From: Cercospora beticola
Taxonomy: Eukaryota; Ascomycota; Dothideomycetes; Mycosphaerellales; Mycosphaerellaceae
Assembly: GCF_033473495.1 (NCBI RefSeq)
Contig: NC_088938.1
Coordinates: 496,001 to 560,000, forward strand
Reading direction: 5' to 3'
Length of the DNA: 64,000 nt
Part shown: piece by piece, positions 1 through 10,982 of the stretch
Layout of the letters: the number at the start of each line of letters is the position of its first letter
Position numbering within the stretch: position 1 is the first letter of the stretch
The notes under the pieces: model-generated
Told to the model about the DNA's origin: nothing
Database searches by the model: none
Seen by the model: the letters and a program-made list of their open reading frames with translations, nothing else
Program-made: the position numbers and the translations under genes

Positions 1-40
1 TGCCATATTTGGCGTTGAGTGTTTTCATGGGGTTGGACAT
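1..40 (-). CDS. 5' end of a gene leaving the window (partial)
   Basis: On the minus strand an ATG at 40 opens a frame that reads MSNPMKTLNAKYG and then leaves the window. It is preceded by a CT-rich leader (41-110) and by CAAA directly before the ATG, as in many fungal 5' UTRs. Thirteen residues are too few to identify the product. It would be transcribed in the same direction as the RRM gene beside it. Confidence 0.35.
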   Translation of the reverse strand, partial: MSNPMKTLNAKYG

Positions 41-377
41 GTTTGGCAGATTGAAGAGGAGGCTGGGAGGAAGAATTGTGGAGGGAAGATTGAAGAAGGG
101 GAACTGAGCAATGGTTGCAAGTGAGTGTTTGAGGTGATCTCGATTCTGTTACGAATGGGTATCTTTTTGCTTCCAGCTGCTACGGGCAAGGAAGCTGCGA
201 GGAAAGAACAGATGAAGCTATTTCGCTAATGCTCGACTTCCCAATCCTTGTAAACCTGAGTTGTTTTTTGCTTTGCAAGTGAACGACTAGCGCAATCTCC
301 GAACACAATTGCTTGTAAGTCATGTCCCTCGCCACGTAGCAGCGTATCTTCTGTGCGAAACGAAGGCAAATGCAAAC

Positions 378-1602
378 TTAATCCTTCCTCCTCCAGTTTC
401 CACCAAAGTCCCTGGTCGGCTGCGGTCCTTGCTCCCGCTGTTGCTGGAACCTCCTTGGCGAGTCCTGTCCCTCTCTCTGCTGCTGGAATCGTGGCTGGTA
501 GCCGCCACCGAACCGCTCTCCTTGCGAGAATCCACCAGCTGGTCTCTCCCTTGCGAACTTGATGACATAGGTACCACCGTTTGGCGTAGGTGATCCGTTC
601 ATGGCTTCCACCGCACGCTCAGCTTCCTCCTGTCTCTCGAATGTTGCAAAGCAGTAGTGGTGGTTTCCAGATTCGATTTGTTTCGACTCGTGGGGCACGA
701 TGAGTTTGCTGACTTCCTTGATGTCCAGGCCGGCGAAGAGTTCGCGGATCTGGTTGTCGAGTTCTGCTTGAGACTCGATTGCTGGAAGACCAGAGATGAA
801 GACTCTGGTGGATGCAGGAGGCGGCGGTTGTGGCTCCCGGTCTACAGGTCCAGTGCTCCTCTTGCCCTTCGCAGGACTAACGCGGTAAGTGCCATCGTGA
901 GGTGTGGGTCTGCCATTGAGACACTTGACTGCATCAGCTGCTTGCTCCGGTGTGGCAAGATCCACAAAGCAGTAGTTCGACGACCCATTATCGTTTCCGT
1001 TAATGGAGTGAGGCGAGATAAGTTTGCTAATGGCTTGGACCTCGTACTCTGCGAAGAGTGATCTGATCTCCGCCTCAACAGATTGCTGATCTGGCAATTG
1101 TGGCAAACCACCAACATAAACGCGTTTTGGGTCCTCTCCTTGCGATTGCGATTGAGAATAGTTGTCGTTGCGATTCCAGCGATCTGTGGAGTACGAGCTC
1201 CCGTTCGCGTTACCGGTTGGGCCTTCGCGCGGGCGCCAGCCGCGTTGTTCGAAAGACCTGTTTGGCGTTCTCTCGCCGTTCGGGTTGGATCGGCGCTCAG
1301 TCTTGGGGTTGATGCGAATAGGTCTGCCCAGAAGATCGATGCCTTGAAGGCTGCTCATCGCTCGGTCGGCATCTTCTTGGCTTCGAAACTCCACGAAACA
1401 ATAGCTTGGGTTGCGCCCGGAGAAAGAATCGATGGAGATGTCAACTTTTGTGCTGCGAATCCTGTCAGTCGCAACAAAATGGATAAACTTGAACCCAAAC
1501 ACACATTTCGAAGTTGTTGTCGGCGAAGAGCTTCTCGATGTCCTCACGCTGCGCAGAGTAAGGCAAATTGCCGACGTAGAGTCGGGGGCTGTCGTAGGCC
1601 AT
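378..1602 (-). CDS. Triple-RRM RNA-binding protein
   Basis: Two exons (1602-1505 and 1461-378) encode 393 residues. The 43-bp intron has donor GTGTGT and acceptor CTGACAG, and joining it restores the first RRM. Three RNA recognition motifs are visible, at about residues 6-80, 150-235 and 260-340. Their RNP2 motifs are LYVGNL, VYVGGL and VFISGL, and their RNP1 motifs are SYCFVEF, NYCFVDL and HYCFATF. The tail is rich in Gly, Gln and Arg, like an RGG box. It should bind single-stranded RNA; the target and compartment cannot be told from sequence. The start is the ATG of MAYDSPRLYVGNL, since upstream codons have no family support. A 497-residue-type protein from the unspliced frame would lack the start of RRM1. 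Confidence 0.85.
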
Positions 1603-2271
1603 TCTGTTTATGTATTGTAGTTGTAAGATGCAAAGCCGGATGTTGTACCAAAGAAGTGGCAAGTCGGCTCATTGATGCAGGCACAAACGCCCAGGAATGA
1701 AAGATTGAATTTGCGCCAAGCTTCACGAGCCTTCCTGCTAAAATTCGTGGTATCCGCTCCGAATGGTTTCAGATCCCCTTGGAAGCACATGCGCCAGCAC
1801 CCACCAGAAAGCACGTCTTTCTCCGGAGGCATTGGACATTCTCTGCTCATCCGCTCGGCCATGGCCAGAAGTGCGCAGCAGAGATTTGTCTGAGACAAAA
1901 TGCCCTGGTCCATCGACTCGAAGCCCACTCGGGCTGAAAAGCATCATTTACAGAACTGGCTGTCCACATATATATCGTAGGGCTCATAACAAAATGCTGC
2001 ATAAATCATGGGTATCGATCGCGTCTCCTCCTTACCATGCTTTCACGGGCCATGCTTGTTTTACCCTTTCACACTCCTTAGGCGCGTGCCTGATATGCTC
2101 CATGGACAGATGCTTGACGGGCAGTCATGCGTGATGTGACACGTGTACGAGACTGTGGTCACTGTCCGTCGCCTCAATAGCTCGTGTTTTGTGCTTGCGG
2201 AAGTGGTTGTGCCAAGACTTCAGTGTTGGGCGTGCCTTCCTCTCGACCATGTGAGACTTCACTTGCCTTTT
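1603..2271. other. Intergenic, promoter of the RRM gene
   Basis: This lies between the start of the RRM gene and the 3' end of the penta-EF-hand gene. A TATATAT tract sits near 1968. The open frames here have no domain and no splice support. Nothing else is seen. Confidence 0.5.
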
Positions 2272-3564
2272 TCAGCGTTGCTTCAAAATTTCTTCCGTAG
2301 CCGTCAGCATGCGACTCCTCAATACAGGCCAGTGTCCGTCTGCGGCGAAATCGAATTGAACAAGAAGAGGCTTTGCGCACCTGTCAAGAACTCCTCGAAG
2401 CTCAGAGTGATATATCCATCCCGGTCAGAGTCGTACTTCTTGAAGACATCGGTCATTCTCTTCAAACTGATGCACGCCTGGACGAACACGTCAAATCCGA
2501 GACACTTCTCGCGCTCTCGTTCATCGCCTCTGCCTCTGCTCCTGGTCTGCGCATAGGTATTGAACAAGAGTTGCACAAATTGGGGTGAAAGTCTGTACCC
2601 AAAGGCCACCAGCGCATCTTCGAACTCGCGGAGTGAGATATTTCCGGAACGGTCTATATCGAAGCGATCGAAAAGGTTGCGCCATGCTGCAAGGAAGCCC
2701 CACAGGCCGCAGAATTCATCGAAGTTGATAGTCCCGCTTCTGTCGGTGTCGAACATGCGGATCATCATCTTGATAGTGTGGGGATCGAAAGCCGTGTAGT
2801 CGCCATTGACCAGTGCACTCGAGAGCTCGGCCTCAGAGAGCTGACCAGTCCTGTTCCTGTCCACTTGCAAAAACAAAGGCCAAAGGGCATCTCGATCGTT
2901 TCCGTCCCGTGGTGGAGCTACCGTCGGCGGTCGCTGATGCTCTGGAATTGCTGGCCTGTTATGATAGCCTTGCGGCGGAGGTCCTTGCCCATAGCTCGCT
3001 GGCGGAGGCGAAGTGATACCTCCATATGTAGTCGAGCTACTCCGCGGCGGCGGAGGTGCCTGTCCGTATCCTTGTTGCGGAGGAGCTGATCCATATCCGC
3101 CCTGCTGTCCTTGGCCACTGTACCGTGACTGCTGATTGTACTGATCGTATCGCGGCGAGTTCCCTCTTCCATAGTCATTATAGCCCTGGTTCTGAGGTGG
3201 TGGTGGGTTCGAAGAGCCGTACGCGCCTGGAGGTTGGGGATCCCTGTAGCCACCGGCCGCAGGACTCTGTCGCCCATAGCGATCATCCTGCTGAGGCCTC
3301 AGATTTTGCGCCGGCGCAGGAGCAGGTGGCACAGGCTTGTTGTAGTTCGTGTTGGATCCCGGAGGATCTCGTCGCGGGGGCGCTCCGTTGTTCAGCATCT
3401 GCGCAGCTTGTTCGGGTTCGGCGTGTCTGTCTCAGTCGAATGTCCTCGTCAGTCGAATGTCGTGTACCAGGCGGGATAGCGAGAAGGATGGAAACAAGAT
3501 ATGAGATCAAGTAATGCACTTACGCAGGCAAGGCATCCGGGTTGTAGCCGCGATTATAGGCCAT
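2272..3564 (-). CDS. Penta-EF-hand calcium-binding protein (ALG-2/PEF1-like)
   Basis: Three exons (3564-3524, 3426-2381, 2291-2272) give 368 residues. The introns are 97 and 89 bp. The last exon is only 20 nt and adds EILKQR after the final EF-hand, matching the short tails of this family. The first half is a Pro/Gly/Gln/Tyr-rich, disordered stretch. The second half carries EF loops starting at VDRNRTGQL, DTDRSGTIN, DIDRSGNIS and DSDRDGYIT, the last followed by SFEEFL. ALG-2-type proteins bind Ca2+ and act as adaptors in ESCRT-linked membrane repair, ER export and stress signalling. In fungi a long Pro-rich head before the PEF module is usual. Exon 1 reads MAYNRGYNPDALPA. Confidence 0.88.
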
Positions 3565-4260
3565 GATGAAGCGGTTCCTTCTAGAACCACAGGCTCTGCT
3601 TACTTATCACGAGCTCGTGTGCCTCGTACACCCGTGTTCAGACGTGCAGAGTACGTCAGTAGTCAGATGTTTCTTCCTAGCGTAGACTGTCGACTGGATG
3701 GGAGCTCGCTGGGGCAGGCGCGATGAAGCGAAGCGCTGGAGGAGGGGTCAACCAAGTGGCAGCGAGGCGCTTTGCGAGCTGAACAACAAGGCTGGCGACA
3801 AAAGCGCGGCGCACACAAGACGATGCTGATGAGTCGCAGACGGCGGCCTCTTTTTAGCAAACACGTTTCTGGTCCGCTGCCCTACTTACTCATCCGCGCC
3901 CACGCGGCGACAAGTCTTCGTCCAACGCCATCGTCATTCTTGGCCACGCGCTAGAGATCATGTTTCTATCATGGGAGCGGCGGCGATGAGCTCAGACCTC
4001 CACTGCTCAGCAGGGTTAGCATCTCGCAACCACGTACCTGCATGTTAGCGGCATCGTCCCATCCCGGTCGTTCAGCTCGCCGTGGTCGTATATATCTTCG
4101 TATTCGGTCCGCATGTGCAGTTGGAGTTGCGATGCTTGAACATACAACCACGACGCACCCGGTGCGTTGTATCGCTAATGGCTTCCATATAGATCGCGAA
4201 GGGCCAAGAGAAGGAGGTTGGCCAGGCAGCTAAAAACAACACAATGAGCGCACGAGGAAG
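3565..4260. promoter_or_regulatory. Divergent promoter region (PEF gene / APH-like kinase)
   Basis: This is a 0.7 kb gap between two divergent genes. A TATATAT sequence at 4089-4095 lies about 165 bp upstream of the plus-strand ATG and could serve as a TATA element for the kinase gene. No other pattern is seen. Confidence 0.35.
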
Positions 4261-5199
4261 ATGCAGAAGATGGCAACTTCGTCGCCCGATGGTCCAGGAG
4301 AGGCCTTACCGGACCACTCCAAGCAAGATGAAAGCTCACTGCAAGCTCTCCAACGAACTCTCAAGCACATGGATTACCCAGATGCTCTGATACCAGAAGC
4401 CAACGAAATCTATGAATACTTTGGCAGACGCGTAATCGAGCACATCACCAGCTCAGGCCGCAATCTCGCAATCAAACTCATGTTACCGTCCGAGGACGCA
4501 GACTACGATGACAATCGTTCTGAGGCTGCCATGATGCACTATGCAGCAACACATGGCGTACGAGCCCCGAAAGTCCTCGGAGTATACGACATCGTCACCA
4601 CTTGTCCAGACAAACCTATAGCAGTGGCAATGGTGAGCGAGAGGGTGCCTGGTACGCGCTTGTCGGATCTGTGGGAGAGCCTTGATAAGACAACACAGGA
4701 TAGTATCAAAGTGCAACTTCGTCAGCAAGTCGCGTGTATGCGAGCTTGTACCTCAGAGACCATAGGGCGACTGTCCGGCACCTCGACATATAACATTTAC
4801 AATCGCCTGGCAACAACACAGTTCGGTCCCTTCAGTGACGAAGAGGCTTTTGACAATTGGTGCCTCGTCAGAACTCCCGTTGGGCTCTGGGGCTTGCAGC
4901 GAAAACGATGGGCTCGTTGGCTGCAGAGAGAGCGACTTAAATCACAAAACGTCAACAAGTTTGTGCTGACACATTGCGATCTGACTCCAAGGAACATAAT
5001 TGTGAAAGATGGAAAGATCACAGGCATCGTCGACTGGGAAAGAAGCGGGTTCTTCCCAGCGTATGGCGAATATGCATTCGCCATGAAATTCGGGCACAAC
5101 ATCGAGAAGTATTTCCGTCCGGTTCTGGAAGAGGTGCTCGAGCCCTGTGACAAGAAAAGGCTGCAATTCACGAAGCTCGTAGAGGACAGAGGCTGGTAA
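4261..5199 (+). CDS. APH-family phosphotransferase (kinase-like)
   Basis: An intronless frame of 312 residues with the phosphotransferase (APH/choline-kinase-like) fold. The catalytic loop is THCDLTPRNIIV (HxDxxxxN) at about residues 238-249, and the metal-binding IVDWE motif follows about 12 residues later. N-lobe hallmarks are IKLMLP and the segment ending MVSERVPGTRLSDLW. Fungal genomes hold many such proteins; substrates are mostly unknown and drug resistance should not be assumed. A second ATG at 4270 would shorten the protein by three residues. The gene converges on the Nudix gene, with stop codons about 80 bp apart. Confidence 0.85.
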   Translation: MQKMATSSPDGPGEALPDHSKQDESSLQALQRTLKHMDYPDALIPEANEIYEYFGRRVIEHITSSGRNLAIKLMLPSEDADYDDNRSEAAMMHYAATHGVRAPKVLGVYDIVTTCPDKPIAVAMVSERVPGTRLSDLWESLDKTTQDSIKVQLRQQVACMRACTSETIGRLSGTSTYNIYNRLATTQFGPFSDEEAFDNWCLVRTPVGLWGLQRKRWARWLQRERLKSQNVNKFVLTHCDLTPRNIIVKDGKITGIVDWERSGFFPAYGEYAFAMKFGHNIEKYFRPVLEEVLEPCDKKRLQFTKLVEDRGW

Positions 5200-5282
5200 G
5201 CCCAAAGCGCTGCCTCAGCATTGAAAAGTCATTTCTCACATTCATCATATCTCATACCACTCAAGCCTCTAAGAAATGTCAC

Positions 5283-6463
5283 TCAAATCTTCACCTTCCC
5301 CGCCTCCCTCATAACCTCTCTCGTCAAAACCTCCCCCTCCTTCTTAATCGCACTCAACCGCCCAATACTCATCAACTTCGCAATCATATCCTCATCCCCA
5401 AAATGACTATTATGTTCATATTCCGGTTCCTGTCCATACGCCACCCTCGCCGCATCAACCATAATCCTCGCCGTCATCCCAAAAACTCGATACCGAGACT
5501 GCTGTTCCAGCGGATTCGTCGTCGTCGTATAAAATTTCCGAGGAAGAGGAGGTTGTAATGTGCTTCGGGAGTCTTTGCTCGTTGCGGGATCTTTGCTTCC
5601 TGAAGATGACGAAATTATCGAAGATGGTGTGGCAGGTTTCTGTTGGGTTTGCTTCTTCTTCTCCTCAGGTGATCTCGCAGCCGTATAACTCTCCGGTCTC
5701 TTCGCGAGAAACACCTCCCCTCTCCTCACGGGTACAAAAAATTGATGCATCCTCCACGCACTCTCATGCCAACTGTGCCAACTCCCTTTATACCACTCCC
5801 CATCGCCAAACTCCTCTCGATCTCGCTCATCCAAATCTTTCTCATACAGGAAATTCCGAAAATTAGCGGTGAAAACTGCCGCGACTTCTCTTGCGTCGAG
5901 TTTCGGTAGAATATCTCTCGCCGCGTCAGGGTTCTTATTCTTTTCGCTCGGCGGTGGAGTTTTGAGGTATGCTACGCAAGGTCGGACGCCAAGTTCGGTC
6001 ATGGCGAGGTTGGTGGGGAGTTCGGTGAGGTGTTCGACTGTATAGCCTGGTGGGAGGCCTTCATCTTTTTCTGGGAGACCGATCTCTTCGAAGGCTTCGC
6101 GGCGGGCGGTCTGGAAGGGTGTTTCGGCTAGGGTGTCTGCCTTTCCGCCTGGGAGTGCTGCTTGGCCGGCATCTGTGTCGTGAGGTTAGTACCGTGGAGG
6201 AGATTCGAGGGAACAGGATGGCCATGTACAATTCTTGAGACCAGAGCTGCGGATTGTGAGCACGACGCGAAGATCGCCTCGCTTATCTGCGAAAAGCAGA
6301 ATGAGCACTGCGGCTCTTCTCTTCAGTGGACATCGATAGTAGTTCGTGGGCGGTGGGATAAAAGCACGCAAGTTGGCTAGCGCCTTCTGTTGGGATGTCA
6401 GACTCTTTCAGAAATCTGGTTTCGATCTCGATTTACCTTCGACGCGGGCGTGAGGACAGACAT
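5283..6463 (-). CDS. PCD1: Nudix hydrolase, CoA diphosphatase (PCD1-like)
   Basis: Three exons (6463-6437, 6386-6230, 6172-5283) encode 357 residues; introns are 50 and 57 bp. The splice at 6173/6229 recreates YAGQAALPGGKAD, and the full Nudix box follows: GGKAD, then ETPFQ, then REAFEEIGLP, matching GX5EX7REUXEEXGU. Enzymes of this type cleave CoA and oxidised CoA to 3',5'-ADP and phosphopantetheine, in yeast within peroxisomes. Here the C-terminus is KVKI, so no PTS1 tripeptide is visible. A Ser/Lys-rich, low-complexity insert (about residues 205-245) splits the domain. Exon 1 encodes only MSVLTPASK. Confidence 0.88.
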
Positions 6464-6989
6464 ATTGACGCCATTGTCTGTCAGGTGGAAACAAGGTGGG
6501 AAATGTGGATGGGATGCTGCGGCTTGTCGACCATGCGACGTCGATCAGCGGACCGAGGTCCACCTTCAGCTTCGAGGTCTACGGCGCCGAAATACTGGCA
6601 TGTTCACGTTTTGAAACCCGTTTATATGACAAAGGTGCACGCTTTGCTGATTCAACCCTTCGAAACGCCCGATAATGCAAATGATAATGTCCAGTCGCTC
6701 TATCACGGGACAGAATGAACGCCGTATTGTAACCACGCTCTTCCTCTGCGAGTGATGCTAGGTCCTTCTTCCCAATTCGCATTTCTTCTAGTTTGCGATC
6801 ACATCCAGTTGGTCGTCATTCGTTATATCCTGAAGTGATGATACGGCCATCGGAGTGGGCCGGGTGTGATCATCAGCGTGCCTGCATGGGCAACATCCAA
6901 CCAAGCAATTCTCGTGCAGAGCGCAAGACTCTCGCAAGCGGGATGTCCAAAGTCGTTGGGTTCGTAGCTTGCCAGGCGTCGAGAGCCTC
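6464..6989. other. Intergenic, promoter of the Nudix gene
   Basis: A 0.5 kb gap between two minus-strand genes. The frames here are short, overlap one another and show no domain. Nothing specific is seen. Confidence 0.4.
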
Positions 6990-7513
6990 CTAGACCGTTG
7001 CATCGTGATATAAGAAGCGAATGTCTCGAGGTCGTGCGCGATTCTGCCTGACAAAGTCATCGTCTCCGGGCGGTCCTGACATAGCGGTCAGCACGGGTTT
7101 GCCCATTCTCTGACTTGGGACGACTTACTCTCATTCTTCGTGTTGGAGTCTAGCATGCTCTGTAGACTCAAGCATATCGACTCGACGTTCTGCACAGGAC
7201 TCCACCCTTGCTTGTCTAGCAGATCTAAGCATATGATGCCGTTGCTGTAGATGTGTGGGTGCATGGGTATCCTCCGCGCGGGATCTGACAGTTGCATGAA
7301 GACAACTTCGGGAGGCTCGATCGGGTATGCATTTGGATATGTTATTTTGATGCGATATTTCTCTTCCGGATTGTACATCGGATTGCCCAGCACTTGGATA
7401 TCCATCGTCCATTCTTTGAAGTCATCGGCCGACACTATCGTAATGCCTTTCGGTGTCTCCCTCTGCAGCTTTGCCAACTCTTTCCCCAGGCGCTTCGCCA
7501 TCATCCCAGCCAT
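6990..7513 (-). CDS. Ubiquitin-conjugating enzyme E2, UBE2W-like
   Basis: Two exons (7513-7129, 7075-6990) give 156 residues, with a 53-bp intron (donor GTAAGT, acceptor GTCAG). The UBC fold is complete. The active-site Cys is about residue 95 in HPHIYSNGIICLDLL. The canonical HPN tripeptide is HPH here, as in the UBE2W subgroup, which attaches ubiquitin to protein N-termini. The second exon supplies PPGDDDFVR and the RPRDIRFLYHD tail typical of this subgroup; an unspliced reading would end in an unrelated short tail. Subgroup assignment rests on the HPH motif and the tail, so it is probable rather than certain. Confidence 0.88.
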
Positions 7514-8326
7514 GATTACTTTGATGCCTTCAGGTGAGACAGTGCGATTCGATGGTTTCGATGCTTTCGTGGTCAGGATGCTCGGATGGCGATGCGGAGC
7601 GACAAAGCTTCAGGCCCCTTCTAAGCGTATGTTGACTGTTCGGGTTGCACTACAGATGCTTGTCGAGTATGCAGCGCAGCTGTGAGGCCGCACGCGTGAT
7701 TGCAGCAATTAAAGCTAGTAGTCGAGAACGCGAGATGCAGAAGAGCGGAAAGTTGCTCGCTTGTTCCAACCAAGGCAGGTGGGGCACACACGCGACGCGA
7801 ACGGCGGAGTCAGAAGAAAGACCCTGGCTCGGAGGCAGCAAACAAGAAGCGACAACGTGGTGATGTTGGCGAGGCAGACACGGCGAATGCAGCTCGGAGA
7901 ATGTGTGCACAGGCGAAAGGAATCGCACTCGTAGAGTGTCCTATCGGCGGCCACGTAATTGCGCATCGGATTAGCCCTTTAGACTTCTCTTGCTTGTCTG
8001 GGCGTCTTCTGCCTCACGTCTGATGAACGTGGGGCTGAGCATGCTAGCCTGGAGTGCACCGCCTCGTGCGCTCTTGGAGATCAGTTCTCCCTTTTGCTCA
8101 CTGTGTCGCCCTCAGGCCACCAAAATAGAAACACGTCGCGGCGCGTATATTCGCAGCTTCCTCCTCATCCTCCAGACCTCGCGCCCCGAGCCATTGAAAC
8201 GCCATACAGCAAGAGACAACGACGCCTGAAACAGAGCACATTTGCAGCCCTTCGCAAGCGGGCACGATCGAGCCACCACCCTCTGCAGCAAGAGCAGCGG
8301 CCTGACTGCCGCTCGTGCAGAACATC
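7514..8326. promoter_or_regulatory. Divergent promoter region (E2 / CaM kinase)
   Basis: A 0.8 kb gap between divergent genes. It contains several short overlapping frames on both strands with no domain. No clear TATA box or repeat was found. Confidence 0.4.
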
Positions 8327-9891
8327 ATGGCATGTACGTATTTCGGCCGGCAACTTCACCCATCTCGCACTTTCCGATGCTGTTCATTTCTGCCTGCGAT
8401 CGTCTGACCACCTCAAACCCCGTTGCGGCCCTGATACATCCTTGAACCTGTACCTGCGTTTCACCTACGACATCATACCCGCAGTCCTATGGCCAACATG
8501 TTTGCATATGATCGCGACTCTCCTGAATCCTCAAGACATGGTGGTATACGATGAAGCGGTCCAAACTCGGCTCCCTCAGACGAGCCATACCATTGAAACC
8601 CAAGCTGACTCTGCAAACCACAGTCCAGGGCATGCTCAACAAGCTGCACGGCCAGCCAGACAGTTACGATCGCAAATCTAAATACAAGTTCGGCCGGACG
8701 CTGGGCGCCGGCACTTATGGTATTGTCAAAGAAGCCGATGGGCCTACGGGGAAGGTTGCTGTCAAGATTATCCTGAAAAAGAATGTCAAGGGGAATGATC
8801 AGATGGTGTACGATGAGCTGGAGATGCTGCAGACGCTGCGACACCCACACATTGTCAAATTCGTCGACTGGTTCGAATCGAGGGACAAATACTACATCGT
8901 CACACAGCTAGCCACGGGTGGTGAGCTGTTCGACCGCATTTGCGACAAGGGCAAATTCACAGAAAAGGATGCGTCGCAAACGATCAAGCAGGTGCTGGAG
9001 GCTGTCGATTACCTGCACTCAAAGGATGTCGTGCATCGCGATCTCAAGCCCGAAAACCTGCTGTACCTGACACGCGAGCCCGATTCAGATCTCGTACTCG
9101 CCGACTTTGGTATCGCAAAGCACTTGGATAGCCCGGAGGGTGTGCTGAAGACAATGGCGGGCTCGTTTGGTTATGCCGCACCGGAGGTCATGCTAAAGCG
9201 GGGCCACAGCAAACCGGTTGATATGTGGTCACTCGGAGTCATCACCTACACACTGCTTTGCGGTTATTCTCCTTTCCGATCAGAATCGTTGCAGGAACTG
9301 ATCGAGGAGTGCCGGAACGGGCGAGTGGTCTTCCACGACCGGTACTGGAAAGATGTGTCAAAGGAGGCCAAGACTTTCATTCTCAGATTGCTCAAGCCCG
9401 ATCCGCATGAGCGAGCGACGAGTAAGGAAGCATTGGCAGACCCATGGATTGCTGGCAAGGGTGCGACCGATCACAACATCCTGCCAGAGATCAAGGCATA
9501 CATGGCAACTGCCAAGCTCAAGCGAGGTATCGAGCTCGTCAAACTCGCCAACCGCATCGAGGCCCTCAAGATGCAGGAGGACGAGGAAGAGGAGGGTCCG
9601 AATGAAGCGGATATCCCCGCGGACCCTCTTGAGGCAGCAGACCAGGCAGTGCGAGGGCGCGGAGATAGCACTGGAAGTCTGACTGTGCCTGGTGGTGATC
9701 CGCAGAGGAAGCGCAGCCTTAGCAAGCTGGCGAAGAGTGCGATTTTCCGAGAGGTAAGTGCGGCCATGATCAATTTTCCTTAGATCGTGTCACTAAATAT
9801 GTTATAGGTTGTCCTTGCGAAAGTGCGTGAGATGAAGGCCGAGGAAGAGAAAAACAAGACATTGCAAGCTGCGAATGCGAATGCAAAGTAA
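8327..9891 (+). CDS. Calcium/calmodulin-dependent protein kinase (CaMK1/CmkA type)
   Basis: Three exons (8327-8333, 8624-9753, 9808-9891) encode 406 residues. The first coding exon is seven bases, ATGGCAT. A 290-bp intron with a CTGAC branch and CACAG acceptor joins it to give [14 protein letters not shown], close to the start of known fungal CaM kinases. The kinase domain has GAGTYGIV, Lys50, HRDLKPEN (Asp142), DFG (Asp163) and the activation-loop Thr179 before GYAAPE. Downstream helices ([16 protein letters not shown]) fit the autoinhibitory/calmodulin-binding region. An acidic run and a basic segment ([16 protein letters not shown]) follow. If the micro-exon is wrong, translation could begin at the ATG at 8551 with an unrelated leader, which I think unlikely. 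Confidence 0.9.
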
Positions 9892-10148
9892 TGGTGTGAT
9901 CGCCAACGGTATCGCTTCCAGAGCACCGTAAAAAACTGGAGAGCGGCGTAACTGGAGTAGATGAGCAACTGATCGATTCCCAACGTTCGGTGATCGGCTG
10001 AGAGAAGCGTGAAAGCGATGTTTACAAATACCACTACAGCTTCAAGATATTGATCTGATGAAGATTGACAATCCTCCAAAGATTCTGTGTCGATTTCTTG
10101 CTTTCATACACTCATTCCTCCTCTTTCTCTTCCCTCGACCTGACCTGC

Positions 10149-10596
10149 TTACAGCGTCTTGCTCTTGTTCGCATATCCATTTCCAAATGCCAACATACCA
10201 ACTGTCGCGATAACCGAGAGTCCTGTCGGCAGCGGCTTGAAACCTCCCTTGATCGCGCGAGGAATTGAAGAGCCAGCCAAGACGATGCTAGCCAACAATG
10301 CGCTCTCAATGCCGTATGCTTGACGGTTCTGGAGTCTGTAGCCGCCGAAGAGGTAGAGTGCGCCTACAGTGCAGCCGGCTGCGACTGAGGGAATGGAGCC
10401 TGTGCGAACGTAGCCGGTGATTCCACCGCCGGCGGTGAGGAGACCGAAGATGAGGGCGATGGTGGAGAGAGACTGTGAGAAGGTGTGATATGTTAGTTCG
10501 GGGGTTTCATAGTAGGATGGAGAGCTTCGGGAAACGGACCATCTTTTGGGATTGTGTTGCTTGGGTTGGTGGGATGGCGGGTTTGGTGCTTGACAT
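10149..10596 (-). CDS. TMEM14-family small membrane protein
   Basis: Two exons (10596-10540, 10472-10149) give 126 residues, with a 67-bp intron. The body matches the TMEM14/UPF0136 family: four hydrophobic helices with glycine-rich turns (LTAGGGITGYVRTGS, AGCTVGALYLFGGYRLQ) and a Lys-rich end, ANKSKTL. Human TMEM14C is a mitochondrial inner-membrane protein needed for porphyrin transport; fungal members are less studied. The first exon is a polar leader, MSSTKPAIPPTQATQSQKM. The donor GTCCGT is weak, so the exact first junction is less certain than the rest. Confidence 0.82.
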
Positions 10597-10982
10597 GAGA
10601 AGTTGTGGTTGTTGCTACGAAGGTAAGTAGCAAAGTGTGAGATTGGTAGTCGTGATGTTGTGGAATGTTCGAAGCTGAGAGCTGTCTGGAGATGGATCTC
10701 GCAATCAATGGCCAGGCCAGAGACAGCAGATGCCGCTGCCGCGGTTCGTCGTCATTCTTCTGGGGTAAAGTGCCGATGTTCCGATGCGGTTTAGCCAGGG
10801 TTCAGCGCGAGACGACGAACTTCGAGCTGTGCTGAGAGGACAGCTTGTAAGACGTCTTGGCGTAGCGACATGTGAAAGAGTTCCATCCATATCACCACGA
10901 CTGCCACCATCTCGCTCCCTTAACCGCGCACAAACGATTCGCGACAACGACCCTCGCTACCTCCTCGTCCTCACCCACAACA
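10597..10982. promoter_or_regulatory. Short divergent promoter (TMEM14 / OST2)
   Basis: A 0.39 kb region serves two divergent genes that both encode small membrane proteins. The part just before the OST2 ATG is C- and A-rich with few G, like other fungal 5' leaders. No TATA box is seen. Confidence 0.4.

Noticed and set aside
8094..8681. 195-residue plus-strand frame ahead of the CaM kinase
   Set aside because: It overlaps the kinase start in another frame and the inferred first intron, and has no domain.
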